The position numbers and the translations under genes were made by a program. The notes beneath the pieces were generated by a model, which saw only the letters and a list, made by a program, of their open reading frames with translations, did no database searches and was not told the DNA's origin. A stretch of 64,000 nt of DNA from Simplicispira lacusdiani. GTDB taxonomy: Bacteria; Pseudomonadota; Gammaproteobacteria; Burkholderiales; Burkholderiaceae_C. Shown piece by piece: positions 58,606-64,000 of this stretch (positions within the stretch are counted from its first letter, which is position 1; every line of letters begins with the position of its first letter). The stretch spans positions 124,001 to 188,000 of the forward strand of contig NZ_QXGR01000004.1 in the NCBI RefSeq assembly GCF_003604195.1, read 5' to 3'.

Positions 58606-59901
58606 ATGAAGATACTGATCCAGAACGGCCGGGTGATCGATCCCGCCAGCGGGCTCGACAAGGTGTGCGACGTGGCCCTGGCGGCGGGCCGCATCGTGGG
58701 CGTTGGCCGCGTGCCGCCCGACTTCGCGCCCAATCGCCGCATCGACGCAGTGGGCTGCCTGGTCCTGCCCGGCCTGGTGGACCTGGCGGCGCGCCTGCGC
58801 GAGCCCGGCCATGAGCACGAAGGCATGCTCGAATCCGAGATGGCCGCCGCCATGGCCGGCGGCGTGACCAGCCTGGTCTGCCCGCCCGACACCGACCCGG
58901 TGCTCGACGAGCCCGGCCTGGTGGGCATGCTCAAGTTCCGCGCCGAGAAGCTGCACCAGGCGCGGCTGTTCCCGCTGGGCGCGCTCACGCGCGGCCTGGC
59001 CGGCGAGGTGCTGACCGAGATGGCCGAGCTCACCGAATCGGGCTGCGTGGGCTTCGGCCAGGCCGAGGTGGCGCTGGCCAGCACCCAGGTGCTGCAGCGC
59101 GCGCTGCAGTACGCGGCCACCTACGGCTACACCGTCTGGCTGCGCCCGCAAGACCTGCACCTCGGCAAGGGCGTGGCGGCCAGCGGGCCGCTGGCCACGC
59201 GCCTGGGCCTGTCGGGTATTCCGGTGGCGGCCGAAACCATCGCGCTGCACACCATCTTCGAGTTGCTCAAGAGCACCGGCGCGCGCGTGCACCTGTGCCG
59301 CCTCTCCAGCGCCGCCGGCGTGGAACTGGTGCGCCAGGCGCGCGCCCAGGGCCTGAAGGTGAGCTGCGACGTGAGCATCAACTCGCTGCACCTCACCGAC
59401 ACCGACATCGGCTTCTTCGACAGCCGCGCGCGTCTCTCGCCGCCGCTGCGCCAGCAGCGGGACCGCGAGGCGCTGCAGGCCGCGCTGCTGGACGGCACCA
59501 TCGACGCGCTGGTATCCGACCACAACCCGGTGGATGAGGACGCCAAGACCCTGCCCTTCGCCGAGGCCGAATCCGGCGCCACCGGGCTGGAGCTGCTGCT
59601 GAGCCTGGCGCTCAAGTGGTCGCGGGATGGCGGCGTGCCGCTGGCGCGCGCCCTGGCCGTGGTCACGAGCGAGCCCGCGCGCGTGCTCGGCAATGCCCTG
59701 GGCACGCTGCAGGCCAGCGTGGGCCAGTTGGTGGAGGGCGGCGTGGGCGATGTCTGCATCGTCGATCCGCAGGCCGCCTGGACCGTGCGCGCCGATGCGC
59801 TGCGCAGCCAGGGCAAGCACACGCCGTTCGGAGGCTACGAACTGCCCGGGCGCGTGCGCTGCACCGTGGTGGGCGGCCACGTGGCTTTCGAGCAAGGCTG
59901 A
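58606..59901 (+). CDS. pyrC': non-catalytic dihydroorotase (PyrC'), PyrB partner
   Basis: 431 residues from the ATG at 58606; a TTG at 58582 would be in frame but lies within a repeat. The amidohydrolase-type barrel is recognisable (FILIQNGRVIDPASG-like start, LPGLVDLAARLREPG, PFAEAESGATGLELLLSL, GKHTPFGGYELPGRV). The metal-binding His-x-His of active dihydroorotases should follow the VD in LPGLVD, but the sequence here is DLAARLRE, so both histidines are missing. In Pseudomonas such PyrC' chains are inactive and serve as the scaffold of the PyrB dodecamer; the same role is inferred from the pyrB neighbour. An active pyrC must lie elsewhere. Confidence 0.9.
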   Translation: MKILIQNGRVIDPASGLDKVCDVALAAGRIVGVGRVPPDFAPNRRIDAVGCLVLPGLVDLAARLREPGHEHEGMLESEMAAAMAGGVTSLVCPPDTDPVLDEPGLVGMLKFRAEKLHQARLFPLGALTRGLAGEVLTEMAELTESGCVGFGQAEVALASTQVLQRALQYAATYGYTVWLRPQDLHLGKGVAASGPLATRLGLSGIPVAAETIALHTIFELLKSTGARVHLCRLSSAAGVELVRQARAQGLKVSCDVSINSLHLTDTDIGFFDSRARLSPPLRQQRDREALQAALLDGTIDALVSDHNPVDEDAKTLPFAEAESGATGLELLLSLALKWSRDGGVPLARALAVVTSEPARVLGNALGTLQASVGQLVEGGVGDVCIVDPQAAWTVRADALRSQGKHTPFGGYELPGRVRCTVVGGHVAFEQG

Positions 59902-59923
59902 CCGGCCTGCCGCGTTTTCCCGC

Positions 59924-60661
59924 GTGAAGCACCTCAAGGCTTGCTGGCGCCTGCTGCGCCTGGCGCTCCACATGCTCAAGGGCCTGTGGATCGTGGCGCT
60001 GCGCTTCCCGACGCTGCCACCCGACCGGCAGCAGGCGCTGGTGCAGGTCTGGTCGCGCGAGCTGCTGGCCCATGCCGGCATTGGCCTGGCCATCCGGGGG
60101 CAGGAGCCCGTCGGTGGTCCGGTGATGCTGGTGTCCAACCATCTCTCGTGGCTCGACATTCCGGTGTTGCACGCGGCGCGCTACTGCCGTTTCGTCTCCA
60201 AATCCGATGTGCAGGGCTGGCCCCTGATCGGCGCGCTGGCCACGGCGGCGGGCACGCTGTACATCGAGCGCAGCTCGCGCCGCGACGCCATGCGCATGGT
60301 GCACGCCATGCGCGAGGCGCTGGACCAGGGCGAGGTGCTGGCAGTGTTCCCCGAGGGCACCACGGGCAATGGCCGCGAACTGCAGCCTTTCCACGCCAAC
60401 CTGCTGCAGGCCGCCGTGGCGGCCGACGCGCCGGTGCAGCCCGTGGGCCTGCGTTTCGTCGACCAGGCCACGGGCGCCACCAGCCATGTGGCCAGCTACA
60501 TCGGCGATGAAACCCTGGTGGGTTCGATCTGGCGCACGCTCTGCGCGCCGCCCATCGAGGCCATCGTGCATTTCGGCATGCCCGAGCAGGCGCAGGGGCG
60601 TGACCGCCGCGTCTGGGCACAGCATCTGCACCGCACCGTGGACACACTGCGCCGAGGCTGA
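59924..60661 (+). CDS. 1-acyl-sn-glycerol-3-phosphate acyltransferase (PlsC type)
   Basis: 245 residues from a GTG at 59924, 22 bp after the dihydroorotase gene; no ATG fits in frame between. An N-terminal amphipathic or membrane stretch (LRLALHMLKGLWIVALRF) precedes NHLSWLD (the H-x4-D catalytic motif) and the FPEGTTGNG substrate motif. It makes phosphatidate from lysophosphatidate at the inner membrane. It is the second PlsC-like gene in the window, distinct from the YihG type at 40048. Its stop codon begins a perfect 8-bp palindrome. Confidence 0.9.
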   Translation: MKHLKACWRLLRLALHMLKGLWIVALRFPTLPPDRQQALVQVWSRELLAHAGIGLAIRGQEPVGGPVMLVSNHLSWLDIPVLHAARYCRFVSKSDVQGWPLIGALATAAGTLYIERSSRRDAMRMVHAMREALDQGEVLAVFPEGTTGNGRELQPFHANLLQAAVAADAPVQPVGLRFVDQATGATSHVASYIGDETLVGSIWRTLCAPPIEAIVHFGMPEQAQGRDRRVWAQHLHRTVDTLRRG

Positions 60662-60678
60662 GAACGTAAATACGTTCT
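60661..60678. promoter_or_regulatory. operator-like palindrome 1 before the Yip1-type gene
   Basis: AGAACGTA and TACGTTCT form a perfect 8-bp inverted repeat separated by AA. The first base is the last base of the plsC-type stop codon. No T tract follows, so it is more like a protein-binding site than a terminator. Confidence 0.5.
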
Positions 60679-60703
60679 GAAGCCCCGCATCTGGGTGCAA
60701 AAG

Positions 60704-60718
60704 CGTGCATATTGCACG
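60704..60718. promoter_or_regulatory. operator-like palindrome 2 before the Yip1-type gene
   Basis: CGTGCA and TGCACG flank TAT, a perfect 6-bp inverted repeat about 40 bp (four helical turns) after palindrome 1 and 115 bases before the next start. The two palindromes have different sequences. Confidence 0.4.
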
Positions 60719-60832
60719 AACCGCAGGCCATTGCGGCGTGCGGCATGCTCCATCCCGGATTTCCTCCCGTATCGTGCGCAGCTTTCCGGCCCGTGCCTTC
60801 GCGCGGGCCGTCCACATTGCCGGGAGGGCACC

Positions 60833-62053
60833 ATGAACCTGATCGATCGCGCCAAGCGCATTCTTCTGCAACCCAGGGAGACCTGGCACACCATCGAGGC
60901 CGAGGCGGCCGACGTGGCGGGCCTGTACACCCGTTATCTGATGGTGCTGGCGGCCATTCCCGCCGTGTGCGGCTTCATCGGCATGTCGCTGGTGGGCACG
61001 GGGGCTTTCGGCATCTCGGTGCGCGTGCCCTTGGTCGCGGGCCTGGTGAACATGGTGGTGTCGTATGTGCTGAGCCTGGTGGGGGTGTTCGTGCTGGCGC
61101 TCATCGTCGATGCGCTGGCGCCCACATTTGGTGGCCAGAAGAATTCCATCCAGGCGCTCAAGCTCGCGGTGTACGCCAGCACGGCCGCCCTGCTGGGGGG
61201 CGTGTTCACCCTGCTTCCGGCGCTGGCCGTGCTGGGGCTGCTGGCCGCGCTGTACTCGGTGTACCTGCTCTACACCGGCCTGCCGGTGCTGATGCGCAAC
61301 GCGCCGGAGAAAACACTGGCCTACACCGCCGTGGTGCTGGTGGCGGCCATCGTGATGGGCGTGGTCATCGGGGCGGTGGCCAGCCTGGTCCTACCGGGCA
61401 GCGCGCTGCTGGGCGGCGCGCCAGCGGTTTCGATCAGCACGCCCGGCGGCAAGCTGGCGATCGACACGGCCGGCCTGGAAGCAGCTGGCCAAAAGATGGA
61501 GGAGGCCGCGCGCCAGATGGAGCAGGCGCAGAAGAACCAGGACCCGGCCGCCCTGGCCGCAGCCACCGGCAACGCAGCCGCGGCGGCGGCTGGCATGCTG
61601 GGCGGCGGCCAGGCCATCGCCGCGCAGTCCCTCAAGGCGGCGCTGCCCGAGCAACTGGCCGACATGGCGCGCATGGGTTTCGACGTGCAGGACGGCGCGG
61701 CCCTGGGCCTGCCCACCAGCCAGGCGAGCGCTCACTACAGCAATGGCCAGCGGGAGGCGCGCCTGGAGATCACCGACATGGGCGGCTTGGGCCAAGTGGC
61801 CATGCTGGCCATGGGGGTGCAAGGGGAGCGGGAAGACCAGGACAGTGCCGAGAAGACCTGGCAGGAGGGCGGCCGGACCCTGCACCAGAGCTACCAGAAG
61901 GATGGCAGCCGTGCCGAGTTCAAGGCCGTGCTGAAGAACGGCATCCTGGTCAGCATCGACGCGGACCAGATGGACATCCGCGCGGTGCGCGGCCTGATGT
62001 CGCAGGTCAACCTCTCGGCCCTGGAAGGATTGCAGCGCAAAGGCAAATCCTGA
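60833..62053 (+). CDS. Yip1-family membrane protein with coiled C-terminal region
   Basis: 406 residues from the ATG at 60833, preceded by CGGGAGGGCACC. A Yip1-type N terminus (DRAKRILLQPRETWHTIEAEA) leads into five hydrophobic helices up to about residue 200 (for example LVGVFVLALIVDALAP and AVVLVAAIVMGVVIGAVASL). The C-terminal half is soluble: an Ala/Gln-rich helical region (about 215-270) and a beta-rich domain ending GLMSQVNLSALEGLQRKG. No function is known for bacterial Yip1 proteins of this layout. It stands alone behind two palindromes. Confidence 0.8.
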   Translation: MNLIDRAKRILLQPRETWHTIEAEAADVAGLYTRYLMVLAAIPAVCGFIGMSLVGTGAFGISVRVPLVAGLVNMVVSYVLSLVGVFVLALIVDALAPTFGGQKNSIQALKLAVYASTAALLGGVFTLLPALAVLGLLAALYSVYLLYTGLPVLMRNAPEKTLAYTAVVLVAAIVMGVVIGAVASLVLPGSALLGGAPAVSISTPGGKLAIDTAGLEAAGQKMEEAARQMEQAQKNQDPAALAAATGNAAAAAAGMLGGGQAIAAQSLKAALPEQLADMARMGFDVQDGAALGLPTSQASAHYSNGQREARLEITDMGGLGQVAMLAMGVQGEREDQDSAEKTWQEGGRTLHQSYQKDGSRAEFKAVLKNGILVSIDADQMDIRAVRGLMSQVNLSALEGLQRKGKS

Positions 62054-62094
62054 GAAGCCGTGGGCCGGTTGCGAACGGTGCAATCTGGGCCATG

Positions 62095-62216
62095 GGCATG
62101 ATCTAGGCCAGCGGCCACCGCGCAAGGGCCACCCCGCCGCACTGGTGGCACCCCCCTTCCCGCACCGCGCAGCGAGGCGAGAGGCGGGGGAAGGCGCGTA
62201 GCGCCACAGGGGTTGT
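62095..62216 (-). repeat. dispersed GC-rich intergenic repeat family 2, copy 2
   Basis: Inverse-orientation partner of the element after purH, read on the minus strand. Its first hairpin is GGCGC-TAC-GCGCC (62193-62205), differing from copy 1 in both arms but keeping the pairing. It also shares CCACCAGTGCGGCGGGGTGG with small changes. It lies between two convergent genes. Confidence 0.8.
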
Positions 62217-62224
62217 CACTGATC

Positions 62225-62611
62225 TCAGGCGTTGAAGGGCTGGCGTTCGAGCAGCACGTTGTGGAAGTCTTCCACGAGGTCGGCGCCGAGTTCCTCGATG
62301 GCGTCGTCCTCGGCGTCGTAGGCCCACAGCACGCGGATGTCGGTGCCGCGCTCGCCCGCCTCGTTGAACAGCGAGAACAGGGAGCGCAGGCCCATGGTGG
62401 ATGCGCTGTTGATGTACTGCAGCTGCATCTGGGCCTCGAAGCGGGGCGGTTTGTGGTGTTCGAAGTAGCTGCGCAGCGTCGCCAGGATGGGGCTGAAGAA
62501 GGGCAGGGGATTCTCGGGGTAGCACTCGCCCGCCACGACGAGGCGGTGCTCGGCGGGCAGGAAGCGGATTTCGGGAGTGACGGTGGTGCGTTCCGCGTGG
62601 ATGGCTTGCAT
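62225..62611 (-). CDS. siaC: SiaC-type biofilm regulation phosphoprotein (DUF1987)
   Basis: 128 residues from the ATG at 62611 (MQAIHAERTTVTPEIRF). The DUF1987 pattern is clear: GECYPENPLPFFSPIL, FEAQMQLQYINSASTMGL and DIRVLWAYDAEDDAIEELG. In P. aeruginosa SiaC is phosphorylated by SiaB on a threonine in the corresponding YFNSST region and dephosphorylated by SiaA; here candidate residues are Ser69, Ser71 and Thr72. Unphosphorylated SiaC activates the diguanylate cyclase SiaD. No siaD follows: a family 2 repeat and a convergent gene come next. Confidence 0.88.
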   Translation of the reverse strand: MQAIHAERTTVTPEIRFLPAEHRLVVAGECYPENPLPFFSPILATLRSYFEHHKPPRFEAQMQLQYINSASTMGLRSLFSLFNEAGERGTDIRVLWAYDAEDDAIEELGADLVEDFHNVLLERQPFNA

Positions 62612-62649
62612 GGAAAAGTCTCCGGGTTTCGGGGGAGTCGGGAAAAGGG

Positions 62650-63225
62650 TCAGACGCGCGCCTTGACGTGGAATAGCGTGGTGCGGCCCGAAGGATCGGT
62701 GGCCGGCGAGAAGCTGTATTCGAGCGGTGCGCTTGCGTCGCGGGCGATGGTCAGCAGGCCCAGGCCGGCGCCCTTGCTGACGGCGTCGGTGCTGCGGTGC
62801 TCGCTGTTGCGCAGCTGTTCGCGGTAGCTCTGCTTGATCTGCTCCAGGCTCATGGCGCGCACGGCGTCGAGCTTGCTGCTCAGGCGCTCCACGTAGACCA
62901 GGTCCACGGGGTTGCTGCAGACGATCCAGTAGTGGCCTGCGCTGTCCTGGCCGTCTTCGCGGCCGATGGCGATCGTGCCGTGCGGGGTCGCGGCGCTGCC
63001 ATCGTCCGCGGGGGCGGCGTAGTGCAGGATGTTGTGCGCCATCTCCACGAAGGTGGAGAACAGCTTGCGCGTGGCTGGCCCCGAGGCGCCTTCGGCGGCC
63101 AGGCGGGTCTTGAGCGAGTCGGCCGCCGCGGCGATCACCGGCGGGCTGAATTCGCCCGTGTAGTAGAACAGCACGCCGCAGTCCTGGGCGTTCTCCTGGA
63201 AGCGCGCGAATTCGGGCGGGGTCAT
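62650..63225 (-). CDS. siaB: SiaB-family protein kinase
   Basis: 191 residues from the ATG at 63225 (MTPPEFARFQENAQDCGVLFYY). It has an HATPase-like fold: N-box EMAHNILHYAAP near residue 62 and a glycine-rich GAGLGLLTIARDA G-box near 155. SiaB phosphorylates SiaC. Its start overlaps the siaA stop by four bases, and siaC starts 38 bases after its own stop, so the three are one operon on the minus strand. Confidence 0.88.
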   Translation of the reverse strand: MTPPEFARFQENAQDCGVLFYYTGEFSPPVIAAAADSLKTRLAAEGASGPATRKLFSTFVEMAHNILHYAAPADDGSAATPHGTIAIGREDGQDSAGHYWIVCSNPVDLVYVERLSSKLDAVRAMSLEQIKQSYREQLRNSEHRSTDAVSKGAGLGLLTIARDASAPLEYSFSPATDPSGRTTLFHVKARV

Positions 63226-64000
63226 GCCAGAACCTCGTTGTTGGCGCGGAAGGCCAGCAGCGAGACATCGTCCCGCCGGCGCTGACCGTGCTCCCATTGG
63301 GCGAAGTGCTCGGCGAAGTCGGAGCACAGCGCGCGGGCGCTGGCGCCGCGCCGCTCGGTCAGGAATTGCGCGAGGCGGCGCTTGCCGTGGGCGATCTGCC
63401 TGGGCCCGCCGATCTGGTCGATCACGCCGTCGGTGGGTATCAGCAGCAGGCTGTCGCGTGCCAGGGGCACTTCCTGGGTGCTCCAAGCCTGGTCGTCGGG
63501 CGTGTCGGCATAGCCGATGCCGGCCTTGTCTCCCTCCACCAGCAGCGCCTCGTCCTGCGCCAGGCCCGCGACCAGCAGGGAGAGCCGCGCCGAGGCGAAT
63601 TTCAGGCTGCGGCCGCCAGGCGCGAGCAGGAACAGCGCGGCGTCCAGGCCGTCGCTCGATGCCTTCTCGGCCGGCGCGTCGTCCGCGCTGGCGCGCTGCT
63701 GCAGCACGCGCTTGATGTAGCGGTTCATCGCCGAGAGCGTGGCGCCGGGGTCCACGGCCGGGTCGGCAGGGTCGATGGCCTGCTCCAGGAACGACAGGGC
63801 GATCAGCGTCATGAAGGCGCCCGGCACGCCGTGGCCGGTGCAGTCGAACACGCAGCCGAGCAGGCCGCCCGGGGTGTGGCGGAAGAAGTAGGCGTCGCCG
63901 CCCACCACGTCGCGCGGCTGCCACAGCAGGCCGTGGTCGGGCAGGTGGGTGCGCAGCACGCGGTCGGACTCGGCCAGGTGCGAGCGCTGGATCAGGCTGG
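63222..64000 (-). CDS. siaA: SiaA-type PP2C phosphatase, N-terminal part outside the window
   Basis: The frame is open to the last base, so the visible 258 codons are the C-terminal domain only. It is a SpoIIE/PP2C-type phosphatase: LLWQPRDVVGGDAYFF, FDCTGHGVPGAFMTLI, the IPTDGVIDQIGG stretch and RRDDVSLLAF provide the metal-binding aspartates. In P. aeruginosa SiaA is a membrane protein with an extracytoplasmic sensor, HAMP and this phosphatase domain, and it dephosphorylates SiaC. It overlaps siaB by four bases (ATGA). Confidence 0.85.
   Translation of the reverse strand, partial: SLIQRSHLAESDRVLRTHLPDHGLLWQPRDVVGGDAYFFRHTPGGLLGCVFDCTGHGVPGAFMTLIALSFLEQAIDPADPAVDPGATLSAMNRYIKRVLQQRASADDAPAEKASSDGLDAALFLLAPGGRSLKFASARLSLLVAGLAQDEALLVEGDKAGIGYADTPDDQAWSTQEVPLARDSLLLIPTDGVIDQIGGPRQIAHGKRRLAQFLTERRGASARALCSDFAEHFAQWEHGQRRRDDVSLLAFRANNEVLA

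Overview
The window reads as a compact chromosomal segment of a GC-rich betaproteobacterium, most probably in the family Comamonadaceae (Acidovorax, Alicycliphilus or a near relative). This is inferred from gene order (accBC-prmA, pilSR next to ffh, dusB-fis-purH, a chemosensory pil cluster after thiD), from betaproteobacterial protein types, and from two intergenic repeat families. I saw no rRNA, insertion sequence, prophage, integrase or CRISPR array. Almost every base is coding; the largest gap is the 278 bp in front of nrdA, and no gene-free stretch exceeds 300 bp.

Layout. 1-6415 (+): the end of an unknown gene, a membrane-anchored thioredoxin-fold protein, accB-accC (acetyl-CoA carboxylase) closed by a terminator, then prmA, a zinc-ribbon/DUF3426 membrane protein with a long Glu-Pro repeat, and a PfkB-family kinase. 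6488-16371 (-): a histone H1-like protein, nrdB and nrdA behind a promoter framed by two NrdR boxes, then an overlapping block read as cytochrome c assembly protein, small zinc-ribbon protein, pilS, pilR, ampD. 16461-17837 (+): ffh. 18046-25337 (-): miaB, a secreted unknown, a universal stress protein, tRNA-Met, an enoyl-CoA hydratase, an M61 peptidase, dsbC and a UbiH-type monooxygenase. 25446-39852 (+, with one reverse gene): a MOSC protein, ychF, rarD, a diguanylate cyclase, an ABC efflux trio, a phosphotransferase/kinase fusion, dusB-fis and purH. 40048-43240 (-): an acyltransferase, hemL, thiD. 43335-54521 (+): a rubredoxin gene broken by an amber codon, then pilG, pilH, pilI, pilJ, a 2035-residue ChpA/PilL kinase and a PilU-like ATPase. 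54513-55997 (-): photolyase. 56018-62053 (+): yqgE-ruvX-pyrR-pyrB, a metal-site-deficient dihydroorotase, a PlsC-type acyltransferase and a Yip1-type membrane protein. 62225-64000 (-): siaC, siaB and the 3' part of siaA.

How the genes work together. The strongest theme is control of type IV pili and surface behaviour: PilS/PilR (pilin transcription), PilG/H/I/J/ChpA (surface sensing and twitching), a PilU-like retraction ATPase, a diguanylate cyclase with an intact inhibitory site, and the SiaA/SiaB/SiaC phosphoswitch that in Pseudomonas feeds c-di-GMP synthesis. A second theme is nucleotide metabolism: nrdAB, purH, and pyrR-pyrB with its non-catalytic PyrC' partner. The rest is housekeeping (fatty acid, tRNA modification, SRP, haem, thiamin, ubiquinone, disulfide formation).

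The most notable signals beyond routine annotation are the rubredoxin gene interrupted only by a TAG at a conserved aromatic position; six dispersed copies of one intergenic repeat carrying a TAGCT/GCGCTT signature; two copies of a second GC-rich repeat whose hairpin changes on both arms; a T-stem mismatch in tRNA-Met; and a siaABC set without an adjacent siaD.
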